Below, piece after piece: positions 1 through 8,933 of a DNA stretch of 64,000 nt. Position 1 is the first letter of the stretch; every line of letters starts with the position of its first letter. Source of the DNA: Compostibacter hankyongensis (GTDB lineage Bacteria > Bacteroidota > Bacteroidia > Chitinophagales > Chitinophagaceae); NCBI RefSeq assembly GCF_039541075.1, contig NZ_BAABFN010000022.1:62001-126000 (forward strand). The letters run 5' to 3'. Below the pieces are notes generated by a model, which saw nothing but the letters and a program-made list of their open reading frames with translations, made no database searches and had not been told where the DNA came from. The translations under genes and the position numbers were made by a program.

Positions 1-1022
1 TCGGATCCGTAATGAAAAAGCTGCAGGCTGCCCGCTACCAATACACCCAGCTTCCGGTGCAGGAAACGGTCGGCCATACTGACGCCGGCCTGCATGTCCG
101 GAGCGGGGTGCGCCGCATGGAAAGAAAGATTGTCTTTGGTAAAATCTGCACCCGTAGCATAATGTTCCGGACCGTATTGCTCATAGGGCGACCGCTTCCG
201 GATCACCTTGTCATCAAAAGTCAGCGACCGTCGTTGGAAAAACAGCTGAGGGTAGCCCGTAGCCAGATTTACAGCCAATTGCGCGCTGTCCGGAACCGGC
301 CGGGTCACAATATTGATTATGCCGCCGATGGCATTGCCTGCCATGTCGGGGGTAAGGGTTTTGTAAATCTCCAGATGATCGATAATGCCGGAGGGAAACA
401 GATCCAGCGAAAGATAACGGCTCCGGTCGTCCGGGCTGGGGAGCGCCATGCCATTGACCGAGATATAGCTGTACCTGGAGTCCATACCCCGGATAACGGC
501 CTTAACCGACGTCGCGGTCTTATCCCCCAGCAGGGAGACGCCTGCGGACCGTCCTGCGATGTCCGCCAGCGTGATATCGGCAGACTGCTCAATGGACCGC
601 CGGGTAATCACCTGCTTCAGGGGTACGGCGTTTCCGTCCAGCATATTTCCCGGAGAGGCCTGGATATCCGGGCTGCCGCTTACCGTCAGGGTATGCAACA
701 GGATAGGTGTCGGATGCAGCCTTATCTGTAGCAAAATGACCGGCTGGCTGCCGGTCACGGAAAAGGATATACTATCCGTACGGTAGCCAATGGCCCTGAA
801 AAGAATATAATACCGGCCGGGGGGAATTTTCTCCAGATAAAAATGTCCGGTCTCGTCACTGCGGGTAAACAGTCCGAGCGCGGGAACGGACACGGATACC
901 CCGCTGACCGGCATTCCATGCTGCACATCTGTAATAAAGCCCTGCACAGTTTCTCCACGGGCAGCTTTACCGCCCGCCACGGCCATTAGTCCCGCAACAA
1001 TGCCTGCCCAGACCCATTTCAT
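1..1022 (-). CDS. TonB-dependent receptor, N-terminal part (cut by window edge)
   Basis: The frame is open from the ATG at 1022 to the window edge, giving about 340 residues of an outer-membrane active transporter. A signal peptide (MKWVWAGIVAGLMAVAGG) is followed by a carboxypeptidase-regulatory-like domain (about 25-110, with the typical GxFYLEKIPPGRY turn) and a TonB plug domain (about 125-245, with DITLADIAGRSAGVSLLG, AVIRGM and AGNAIGGIINIVTR). The barrel begins near residue 250 and the rest is missing. The ATG shares one base with the stop codon of the lipoprotein gene upstream (TGATG), so translation is probably coupled. Context suggests it imports a product released by the secreted phosphoesterases of this operon. 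The substrate is unknown. Confidence 0.9.
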   Translation of the reverse strand, partial: MKWVWAGIVAGLMAVAGGKAARGETVQGFITDVQHGMPVSGVSVSVPALGLFTRSDETGHFYLEKIPPGRYYILFRAIGYRTDSISFSVTGSQPVILLQIRLHPTPILLHTLTVSGSPDIQASPGNMLDGNAVPLKQVITRRSIEQSADITLADIAGRSAGVSLLGDKTATSVKAVIRGMDSRYSYISVNGMALPSPDDRSRYLSLDLFPSGIIDHLEIYKTLTPDMAGNAIGGIINIVTRPVPDSAQLAVNLATGYPQLFFQRRSLTFDDKVIRKRSPYEQYGPEHYATGADFTKDNLSFHAAHPAPDMQAGVSMADRFLHRKLGVLVAGSLQLFHYGS

Positions 1023-2467
1023 CAATGCTGGTTCCCGGAATGATCCTGCTGAAAAGCGCCAATGTCGGCACCCGGCGGTGTAATTTCCGTAACGCCGTAG
1101 ACAGGATCTGTTTTTACCACACCGAGGGGTTCGAAGTCCGTATATCCTGCTCCGTTAGCCGGGGATCCGGCCTGCAGATGGAAATCATAGGCGCCGACAA
1201 AATCATTGCTGATAAAATCAAATCCTTGTTTTACGGGCAGAGGGTAGTTGACAAACAGCGGGTTATTGGCCCCCGGCTGGGTGTTATTCCCGCCGTTGAT
1301 ATCCGAAGGCTGCTTCATCGTAATATAGCCCGCCGGCAGAAACTGGGAGGTAATATCCGTATTGTCCCCGTAGTTGAAGGTATAGCCGTATTTTATATTA
1401 GCGGTGTCTGCCGCCGGCACGCTTCCCCCGCCCCCCATAATGGCCAGGCCAAAGGCGCAGTTCACCAGCAGGTTATTATAGCTGACGCCGCGGCCGCCGT
1501 TCTCAAAATCCAGGGAGCCGCCTTCCCCTACCTTGGCCTGCCGGTAGCCGGTGCTGACAATCGTGTTATTATACATCACCATATTGCTCTGGGGAGAAAG
1601 CCCGCCGGCATTAGCCGATTTAAAGGCATTACCGGTGCCGCCCACAACAAGATTATAGGCAATATCGCCGGTGCTTCCGCTTTTGACGTTCACACATTCA
1701 CCGGCCTGGTATCCAACTTTTTCAAAGGTATTACGCATCACCTCATATTTACAGCCGGCAAGCCGCACCATATCATCGAAAGATCCATAAAGCCAGGAAT
1801 CCTCAAGAACGAAGCTGGCCTTGGGATTTTGAATAAATATTCCGTAACGGGCTTTGTTGGGTCGTGCAGGATCGGAAGACGGCGCAAGGCCGCCCAGGTA
1901 TTCGAGCCGCGCCCATTTGATAATAATATCCCCGGAGTTCACTCCACCCTGGATGCCGCCCCAGTACCCCTTAAACGCGGGGTCTTTATCGGGCGACTGC
2001 GGATCTTTGGCAGGATCCGAACGAAGCGCAGGATCCTCTACAGTGAACACCACAGGCTTATCCTGGGTGCCCAGCACCAGCAGGGTGCCGTTAACGACCA
2101 GCCCCGGGGCATGATCCTGGGTACCGATGGCCGTCGGTCCGGCGGAGGGACCTGCAAAATATACCTTCACCCCGCTTTGTATGACGAGGGTATCCCCGGT
2201 ATTGACCACAGCATCTCCGTAATCGCTGTAGAGATAGTAGGTCCCCCCAGCCTTGAGCGTTCCTTTGATGGAACGGCCGTCCGAACCATTTTTAGTGTTC
2301 AGGGTATCCCCTTCTGCAATAAAGCTGCCCTGTACCGGATCAGGGTCGGTGATCTTCACGTCGGTATCTGATTTATTACATGCACCTGCGATCAGCAGGA
2401 AGAAACAAGAGGCATACAATACGCTTTTTTGCATAACAACAGGGTATAAGTTTATACTGTAAGACAT
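1022..2467 (-). CDS. Surface lipoprotein with parallel beta-helix-like repeats
   Basis: This 481-residue protein has a lipoprotein signal (LLIAGAC, Cys about 30 from the first Met). The body is rich in Gly/Asn/Val stretches typical of right-handed beta-helix proteins (for example around residues 215-345, with MRNTFEKVG, IAYNLVVGG and MYNNTIVSTG). The first ATG overlaps the stop of the upstream phosphoesterase gene as TAATG. An internal ATG at 2434 would give a more canonical short lipoprotein leader, so the start is uncertain. It lies between two phosphoesterase genes and a TonB-dependent receptor gene on the same strand, which suggests a cell-surface partner of the receptor. No catalytic motif was recognised and the exact role is unknown. 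Confidence 0.8.
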   Translation of the reverse strand: MSYSINLYPVVMQKSVLYASCFFLLIAGACNKSDTDVKITDPDPVQGSFIAEGDTLNTKNGSDGRSIKGTLKAGGTYYLYSDYGDAVVNTGDTLVIQSGVKVYFAGPSAGPTAIGTQDHAPGLVVNGTLLVLGTQDKPVVFTVEDPALRSDPAKDPQSPDKDPAFKGYWGGIQGGVNSGDIIIKWARLEYLGGLAPSSDPARPNKARYGIFIQNPKASFVLEDSWLYGSFDDMVRLAGCKYEVMRNTFEKVGYQAGECVNVKSGSTGDIAYNLVVGGTGNAFKSANAGGLSPQSNMVMYNNTIVSTGYRQAKVGEGGSLDFENGGRGVSYNNLLVNCAFGLAIMGGGGSVPAADTANIKYGYTFNYGDNTDITSQFLPAGYITMKQPSDINGGNNTQPGANNPLFVNYPLPVKQGFDFISNDFVGAYDFHLQAGSPANGAGYTDFEPLGVVKTDPVYGVTEITPPGADIGAFQQDHSGNQH

Positions 2468-4902
2468 TAATCATCATCGTCATCGTCGGTATCCTTTACC
2501 GGACGGACAAAAGCAGCCCTGACCGGCATGGGCATCACGGCATCCTGGCCCTTTACGGCCTTCCAGGTAATGTTGTTCATGATCTGGTCGGGTATCACGT
2601 CCTCGCGGGAGAAGTCCAGGTCAGCGGACATCCGGGCGAGGGGGGTACCTCCCGGACTTGTTTCTTTCAGATCAACATTGGCGGGAAGGCTGTTAAAGTC
2701 TGTTGTATCCACATGAGCCGCAAAGCTCCGCCACATGGGGGTAGCCGCCGCATCATACTGGGTCATGGGGGGCATTCCCAGGATCAGCTCTATGGTACGG
2801 ATAATGGAGGAGGTGGAATACAGGGTATGATCCACAAAATGCCTTTTGACATAGCCTCCGGCGATGTAAGCCGGTGAGCGGTGGGCATCCACATGGTCCG
2901 GTCCGTTCTGGGCGTCATCTTCCAGTACAAAAACAACCGACTCCTTCCATACGGGACTTTTACTGATGTGCTCGAGGAACATGCCGATAGCCAGATCATT
3001 GTCGGCTACATGGGCAAAAGGAGTAGGCCTTCCGGCTTTCACACCTTCCGTATGATCATTGGGAAAATATACCGTCATCAGCTGCGGAAGGGCGTGCGCC
3101 GCGACCAGGGAATCAAAATCCTTTTCCCAGATACGGTACCGGGTGGTATCGGCAATATGCAGGTTGAATGCGGGGTAGTGCCTTACATAATGCCCTTTCA
3201 ATACGGGTATACGGACATTTTTTCCGGAGGCAAATTCTCCGTAGGTACGGAAGCTCACTCCCGACCGGCTGGCCTGGTCCCAGATGTATTCCTTATTCAG
3301 CGCGGTAGGTCCGGAAGCACCCTTACCTCTGCGCCCGTAGCTGGTCGGCCAGTTTTTTTCCATAAAGTCTGTCGCATAGGCGCCCATGCTCCAGTTGTGC
3401 CCGTCTGCGCTCACCTCGCCTTCCACGTAGAAGTTATCCAGCAATACAAACTGCCGGGCAATGGCGTGCTGATTGGGCGTAATTCTTTCACCGAATAAAA
3501 CAAGGCTCGTATCTCCGTTCCCTTCTTTCATATCGCCAAGTACCTGGTCATAAGTACGGTTTTCCTTGATCACATAAAATACATGCTTGATAGGCGACGG
3601 GTCGCCTACCCGGCGGGGAACAGGATTGCCGGGCGCTCCGGAGGCTTCCGACTCTTCTTTTTGATTGTAAGGCGTATTGTGATAAACGGCCTGAGAGTAC
3701 ACCGCCAGCTGCTTTTCAGTCGGGAGGGGAATAATGCTCAGGCTGCCCATCAGCAGGCCGCCTCCGATGTACTGAACCGCTTTGGGTTGTGCACTGTCTC
3801 CCTCATGGGCGATCACCTTCTCCTTTTTATCCGTAGGGTTTGGCCCCTGCGGATTGGGGAAGGAGGAAAATCCTTTTCCATTGGCCACATACAGCTTTTT
3901 ACCGATCACCCGTACACAGGTCGGGTACCAGCCGGTTGGGATAAAGCCCCGGGACACGCTGGCGCCCGGGCGGCTGACGTCAAATACGGCAAGACAGTTA
4001 TTATCCGCATTGGCAATGTACAGCGTTTTGCCGTCGTCGCTAAGCGCCACCCCGTTGCTGGTAGAGCCGCTCAGCCGGGTGGGATACAGCGCCGCGTTCA
4101 GGGTCTCAAGCACCTTGCGGCTACGGGTATCGATCACCGAAACGCTGTTGTCATTGGCGTTGGACACATACAGGTAGCGGCCGTCACCGGAAAGGCAAAG
4201 ATCATTGGGATGATCTCCCACAGCTATGCTGTCGGAAAAAACATTGGTCCGGGTATTGTACAGCATCACTTTTTTCCCGCCCCAGACGCTCACGTATAAA
4301 GCCGACTTATCAGGCGAAAGCAAACAGGTATAGCCCTCACCGGAAAGGGACAGCTTGTGCAGGATACGATGCGAACGCAGGTCAACCACATACAGGCTGT
4401 TGTCTTCTTTGGTAACCACGTAGAGGAGGCCACGGCTGTCGTCAAGGGCAATGCCTGCCGGGGATACGGCTCCTTCGGGCCAGGGTACGCCCAGCTTAAT
4501 GGTATCGGTGACGGTCAGCTTATTATTACGGATAGCATACCGGAGAATCCAGTTGTCGTTTCCGCCGGAGGCATACAGGTATTTTTCGTCTGCGCTGAAA
4601 GCGATGCCGCACCAGGATTTAGGTATCACGACCTGATCCAGCTGCCGGTCGCGCTGCACATCGATCAGCTGGATGGTCTGGGTGCTCTGCCCGTTGTTGG
4701 TGACCGCTGCATAGCGGCGGGTGCTGCTGACGGCAATGTTCAGGGGGAGATCGCCCAGGGGGAGACTGGTACCGGCCGGTGTAAGGGCCCAGCCATTGGG
4801 GAGATGCACACGATGCTGCTCCAGCCTGGCGAGATCCTGGGCATACAGCATGGAGGCCATGCCCATCCATCCTACAAACAAAAAGGCAATTTTCTTTATC
4901 AT
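2467..4902 (-). CDS. Secreted beta-propeller/phosphoesterase fusion protein (second paralogue)
   Basis: This 811-residue exported protein has a signal peptide ending near MLYAQ. The N-terminal half (about 50-340) is a YncE/YVTN-type beta-propeller with repeated units such as YLYVSNANDNSVSVIDT and TLYIANADNNCLAVFDV. The C-terminal half (about 430-740) is a phosphoesterase domain of the PF04185 type, with IKENRTYDQVLGDM, the GHNWSMGAYATD segment and DDAQNGPDHVDAHRSP supplying probable metal ligands. It ends in a run of Asp residues. It is closely similar throughout to the protein encoded at 5091-7517, so the pair arose by tandem duplication. The propeller may hold substrate near the hydrolase. 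Substrate specificity cannot be read from the sequence. Confidence 0.9.
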   Translation of the reverse strand: MIKKIAFLFVGWMGMASMLYAQDLARLEQHRVHLPNGWALTPAGTSLPLGDLPLNIAVSSTRRYAAVTNNGQSTQTIQLIDVQRDRQLDQVVIPKSWCGIAFSADEKYLYASGGNDNWILRYAIRNNKLTVTDTIKLGVPWPEGAVSPAGIALDDSRGLLYVVTKEDNSLYVVDLRSHRILHKLSLSGEGYTCLLSPDKSALYVSVWGGKKVMLYNTRTNVFSDSIAVGDHPNDLCLSGDGRYLYVSNANDNSVSVIDTRSRKVLETLNAALYPTRLSGSTSNGVALSDDGKTLYIANADNNCLAVFDVSRPGASVSRGFIPTGWYPTCVRVIGKKLYVANGKGFSSFPNPQGPNPTDKKEKVIAHEGDSAQPKAVQYIGGGLLMGSLSIIPLPTEKQLAVYSQAVYHNTPYNQKEESEASGAPGNPVPRRVGDPSPIKHVFYVIKENRTYDQVLGDMKEGNGDTSLVLFGERITPNQHAIARQFVLLDNFYVEGEVSADGHNWSMGAYATDFMEKNWPTSYGRRGKGASGPTALNKEYIWDQASRSGVSFRTYGEFASGKNVRIPVLKGHYVRHYPAFNLHIADTTRYRIWEKDFDSLVAAHALPQLMTVYFPNDHTEGVKAGRPTPFAHVADNDLAIGMFLEHISKSPVWKESVVFVLEDDAQNGPDHVDAHRSPAYIAGGYVKRHFVDHTLYSTSSIIRTIELILGMPPMTQYDAAATPMWRSFAAHVDTTDFNSLPANVDLKETSPGGTPLARMSADLDFSREDVIPDQIMNNITWKAVKGQDAVMPMPVRAAFVRPVKDTDDDDDD

Positions 4903-5090
4903 ACTACAGGTATTAATGCATGCATCGTCTCCGCGCTACAGGTGCTGACATCTCCCCTGTAAGTAAACAGCCACGCCCGTCCTGCCCATCCCTGAATGTA
5001 AAATGCAGCTCGCTTAAAACCGGCCGTAAAACTATATGAAATATGAGTGGCAGATATGTTATCAAATTATGAACGGAAGCCTGAAGATCG

Positions 5091-7517
5091 TCAGTCATCA
5101 TCATCTTCATGAACGAGGCCCGCCTTTACAAAGGCCGCCCGCTTCGGCGCCGGCGCGGCAATCCCTTTGATGCCCTGCCACAACACCTCGTTAAACAAGT
5201 TATCCGGCACGGCATCTTCTTTGGAAAAATTCATGGCTGCGCTCAGCCTGGCCACCCTGCTCTCCTGCCGGTTAACGTCATCCAGGTCTACCTGAGCCGG
5301 CACATGGTCAAAAGGAGACAAATCAGCATCCGCTGTAAAGCTTTGCCAGAGCGGTGTGGCGGCGGCATCATACTGCGACATGGGAGGCAGTCCCAGAATA
5401 AGCTCTATGGTACGCAAAACCCCGGAAGTAGAATACATCGTATGATCCACGTGGTGTCTTTTTACATAGGGACCGGCCACATACAACGGGCTGCGGTGCG
5501 CATCCACATGATCGGGGCCATTCTGTGCATCATCTTCCAGGATAAACACAACGCTGCTTTTCCATACTGGGCTTTTACTTAAATAATCGATAAACAAGCC
5601 GACGGCCAGATCATTATCAGCAACCTGGGCAAAGGGTGTCGGCGCCCCCTTCCGGAGCCCCTGGGTATGATCGTTTCCGAAACGTATGGTGCAAAGTCCG
5701 GGAACGGCATTCCGGGCAACCAGAGAATCAAAATCTTTTTTCCATTGGGAGAAGCGGGCCGTATCCCGGAAATTCAGGTCCCAGCTTCTGTAAGGGGCCT
5801 GATGGCCAACCAAGGCAGGGATATTGGGCTTCTCATCTCCCATAAACTCACCATAGGTGCGGTAGCTCACGTGGTTACGGGCACAATTGTTCCAGATAAA
5901 ACCGTTTTTATTATTTCCCATTTCCATCTCACCTTCGCCTGAATAATAGCCGCCCCGTCCGCCATAGCTGGTGGGCCAGGTCTTTTCCAGGTAGTCATTG
6001 GCATAAGCGCCCATGCTCCAGTTGTGTCCGTCCATGCTCACTTCCGCATCAACATAAAAATTATCCAGCAGGACAAATTCCTGCACCAGCTTATGCTGGT
6101 TGGGAGTGATCTTTTTGCCGAACAAAACGAGACTCGGGTCACCGTTACCTTCTTTTACATCACCCAGCACCTGGTCGTAGGTCCTGTTTTCCTTGATGAT
6201 ATAAAATACATGCTTGATCGGTGAAGCCGCGCCTACCTTAAAAGGAATGGGATTCCCCGGCTGGCCCTGTGTCACCAGCTCCTTCTCCTTGCTGTACGGG
6301 GTGTTTTGATAAACCGCCCGGGAATATATCCCGAGCTGCTCTTCAGACGGCGCTTTAATGATGCTGAGCGTTCCTTTAAACATACCGGCAATATATTGCA
6401 CCGGTATCTTATGCGGCGTGGTATCCCCTTCCTGATAGATTACGTTTTGCGCAGTGTTGACCGGATTCGGGCCGTAAGGATTGGCCAGGGAGCTGAGCCC
6501 TTTGCCATTGGTTACGTAAATATCCCGGCCGATGATTTTCACACTGGTCGGGTACCAGCCTACCGGGATGAAACCGAGCGAACGGCTTTTCTCCGGAACG
6601 GAAACATCAAACAAAGCCAGGCAATTATTGTCGGCATTGGCAATATACAGTGTTTTACCATCGTCACTCAGCGCCACGCCGTTGCTGGTAGAACCGGAAG
6701 GCGCATTGGGATACAAAGCCGCATTGAGCGTCTCTACGACCTTGCTTGCCGCTGTGCTAATGACAGATATGGAATTATCATCGGCATTGGCCACATAAAG
6801 ATAACGTCCGTCCTTTGACAGGCACATTTCATTCGGGTGGCTGCCTACCGGTATCTGTCCGGTAATCCGGGCAGTGCCGGTATTATAAACCAGCACCTTC
6901 TGCCCGCCCCAGAGGCTGACATACAAACGCTTTTTATCACCGGACAAAAGACAGGTATACGGCACACCGGAGAGATGGATCTTGTGCAGGATATTTTTGC
7001 GTTGCAGGCTCATCACATACAGACAGCTGTCATATACTCCTACCGTGTACAGATATCCGCCCTTTCCGTCTACGGCCAGCCCTCCCGGAGAAACAGGGTT
7101 GGGCCAGGGCTTTCCCAGCACATATTTATCGTTCTCAACCAGCCTGCCCCGGTCGATCTTATACCTTACGATCCAGTTATCGTTCCCTCCGGACGCATAA
7201 AGGTATTGATCACGGTCGTCAAAAGCCAGGCCGTACCAGGATTTGGGAATGGCTACGCTGTCGAGCCGGCGTTCGCTTTTTACATCAAATAATTCTATAG
7301 ACTGCGTACTTTGTCCGTTGTTGGTCACCGCCAGCATTTTTTTATTGTGGCTCACCACCAGATTCAGGGGCAGATCTCCCAGCGTCAATTGCTTTCCGAC
7401 ACTGGTCAGGCTCCATCCGTTGGGCAGCCTTAACCGCTTGCGATCCAATTCTTGCAGGGTTTGTCCGTAAACCTGGGACACCAGGCATACAGACAGCAGA
7501 AGGGCGGATATCTTCAT
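5091..7517 (-). CDS. Secreted beta-propeller/phosphoesterase fusion protein (first paralogue)
   Basis: This is an 808-residue exported protein with signal peptide MKISALLLSVCLVSQVYGQ. It has the same architecture as its neighbour: YVTN-type beta-propeller repeats (about 50-345, with YLYVANADDNSISVIST and TLYIANADNNCLALFDV) followed by a PF04185-like phosphoesterase domain (about 435-740, with IKENRTYDQVLGDVKEGNGD, DGHNWSMGAYANDYLEKTWP and DDAQNGPDHVDAHRSP). The C-terminus is again acidic (EDDDD). As the first gene of the four-gene minus-strand operon it has a -7 box about 30 bases upstream. It is separated from the second paralogue by 188 bases with no gene. A role in releasing phosphate or an alcohol from phosphoesters outside the cell is inferred. 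Confidence 0.9.
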   Translation of the reverse strand: MKISALLLSVCLVSQVYGQTLQELDRKRLRLPNGWSLTSVGKQLTLGDLPLNLVVSHNKKMLAVTNNGQSTQSIELFDVKSERRLDSVAIPKSWYGLAFDDRDQYLYASGGNDNWIVRYKIDRGRLVENDKYVLGKPWPNPVSPGGLAVDGKGGYLYTVGVYDSCLYVMSLQRKNILHKIHLSGVPYTCLLSGDKKRLYVSLWGGQKVLVYNTGTARITGQIPVGSHPNEMCLSKDGRYLYVANADDNSISVISTAASKVVETLNAALYPNAPSGSTSNGVALSDDGKTLYIANADNNCLALFDVSVPEKSRSLGFIPVGWYPTSVKIIGRDIYVTNGKGLSSLANPYGPNPVNTAQNVIYQEGDTTPHKIPVQYIAGMFKGTLSIIKAPSEEQLGIYSRAVYQNTPYSKEKELVTQGQPGNPIPFKVGAASPIKHVFYIIKENRTYDQVLGDVKEGNGDPSLVLFGKKITPNQHKLVQEFVLLDNFYVDAEVSMDGHNWSMGAYANDYLEKTWPTSYGGRGGYYSGEGEMEMGNNKNGFIWNNCARNHVSYRTYGEFMGDEKPNIPALVGHQAPYRSWDLNFRDTARFSQWKKDFDSLVARNAVPGLCTIRFGNDHTQGLRKGAPTPFAQVADNDLAVGLFIDYLSKSPVWKSSVVFILEDDAQNGPDHVDAHRSPLYVAGPYVKRHHVDHTMYSTSGVLRTIELILGLPPMSQYDAAATPLWQSFTADADLSPFDHVPAQVDLDDVNRQESRVARLSAAMNFSKEDAVPDNLFNEVLWQGIKGIAAPAPKRAAFVKAGLVHEDDDD

Positions 7518-7545
7518 CTTAAGGTCTGAGTTTCAGGTTATTTCC

Positions 7546-7553
7546 CAAAGTTA
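7546..7553 (-). promoter_or_regulatory. Putative -7 box of the phosphoesterase/TonB operon
   Basis: TAACTTTG on the minus strand matches the Bacteroidota -7 consensus TAnnTTTG. It lies about 30 bases before the ATG at 7517. A convincing -33 element at the usual spacing was not found. Confidence 0.5.
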
Positions 7554-7781
7554 CGTCTTCATCTGGGAAAATAAGTTTATCAAATTATTAAGCTATCGGG
7601 TATAAATCAGACAGGACCGGCCCGGGTCAAAGATGTTGATAAACCGGCTGCTCGTTAATAACCCGGATTGATCTGTTTATCAGGGTTTCGAAAAAGAGAT
7701 ACGACAGGCACATTATCGCAGGCAATCTGAAAATTAACGCAGATTTCATTTTAAAATAGCATTAATACAATAATGCGGAGG

Positions 7782-7789
7782 TAGATTTG
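7782..7789 (+). promoter_or_regulatory. Putative -7 box before the endonuclease/phosphatase-fold gene
   Basis: TAGATTTG matches TAnnTTTG and ends 13 bases before the ATG at 7803, so the transcript would have a very short leader. The 7518-7802 spacer is the divergent control region for both flanking genes. Apart from the two -7 boxes I see no recognisable site in it. Confidence 0.5.
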
Positions 7790-7802
7790 CGCTATCCCAG
7801 GC

Positions 7803-8906
7803 ATGCCTTTTTATCAAAATATCAATCCTCGATCAGCAGAAGGCAAACGTACCATCCGGAACCTCCTTCTCCTGAGGGAAAAGCTCAAAGCACAGATCCC
7901 GGAAAAACTGGAAGCCAATCTCCTGATCGCTACCTGGAATATCAGGGAATTTGGCACCCATAAGTATGGCGGCAGGACAGCGGAGGCTTATTATTATATT
8001 GCCGAGATCATTTCCCGCTTTGATATCATTGCGATCCAGGAGGTAAAAGAAGATCTATCGGCCCTGAAGGCATTGAACACCATCCTGGGCAGCCGCTGGA
8101 AATACATTTTTACCGATGTCACAGCAGGCACGCAAGGCAACGGCGAGCGGCTGGCCTTTTTATTCGATACCCAAAAGGTACGTTTTGGAGGATTGGCGGG
8201 GGAGATGGTGCTGCCCCCCTTTCAGACAAAAGATCCCCATACAGGCCAGGTTATTTATGAGCCTGTCAGGCAGCTTGCCAGAACGCCCTATCTCTGTGGT
8301 TTCAAAGCCGGATGGACCACCTTCATACTCACCACCGTACACATCCTCTATGGCAGCGCTGCCGCCAACGATCCTGATCGACTGAAGGAAATAGAAGAAA
8401 TAGCGCACGCCATCGCAAAGAAAGCGTCGGACCAATATGAATGGTCCAATAATCTTGTCCTGCTTGGCGACTTCAACATATACAGTCCTGAAGACCAGAC
8501 CTATCAGGCTATTAAAACCGCAGGATTCGTCATACCGGATGCGCTGAGATCCTTACCCGGATCCAATGTACCGAAGAACAAGTTCTATGACCAGATCGCT
8601 TTTAAAGTAAAGCCCCGGCGCTTTGTACCTACCGGCAAAGCAGGCGTCTTCGACTATTACCAGTATATATTTACCCTAAAGGATGAGCATAGCTATGCAG
8701 ATGAGATGGGATCGGCTTATCTAACCACCTCAAAAGGAAGAAAAAGAACAGCTGCCGAGAAAACCCGTTATTACAAAACCTATTGGCGCACCTACCAGAT
8801 GTCCGATCATCTGCCCATGTGGGTGGAGATCAAGACCGATCATGCCGACGCGTACCTTGCGGCAAAGCTTCATTCGGGACAGCAATCCACAGACAAAAGA
8901 ACTTGA
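7803..8906 (+). CDS. Endonuclease/exonuclease/phosphatase-family protein
   Basis: This 367-residue protein of the EEP (DNase I-like) fold shows the ordered motifs of the family: TWNIREFG (about 44), IQEVKED (about 78, metal-binding Glu), GNGERLAFLFD (about 113), TVHILYG (about 178), LLGDFNIYS (about 220) and the terminal SDHLPMWVE (about 340). No signal peptide is seen, so the protein is probably cytoplasmic. EEP members cleave DNA, RNA or phosphoester headgroups, and the substrate cannot be assigned from motifs alone. The gene stands alone, convergent with the next gene. Confidence 0.85.
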   Translation: MPFYQNINPRSAEGKRTIRNLLLLREKLKAQIPEKLEANLLIATWNIREFGTHKYGGRTAEAYYYIAEIISRFDIIAIQEVKEDLSALKALNTILGSRWKYIFTDVTAGTQGNGERLAFLFDTQKVRFGGLAGEMVLPPFQTKDPHTGQVIYEPVRQLARTPYLCGFKAGWTTFILTTVHILYGSAAANDPDRLKEIEEIAHAIAKKASDQYEWSNNLVLLGDFNIYSPEDQTYQAIKTAGFVIPDALRSLPGSNVPKNKFYDQIAFKVKPRRFVPTGKAGVFDYYQYIFTLKDEHSYADEMGSAYLTTSKGRKRTAAEKTRYYKTYWRTYQMSDHLPMWVEIKTDHADAYLAAKLHSGQQSTDKRT

Positions 8907-8933
8907 CCAAACACATGGATCCCCGCATCCGGG

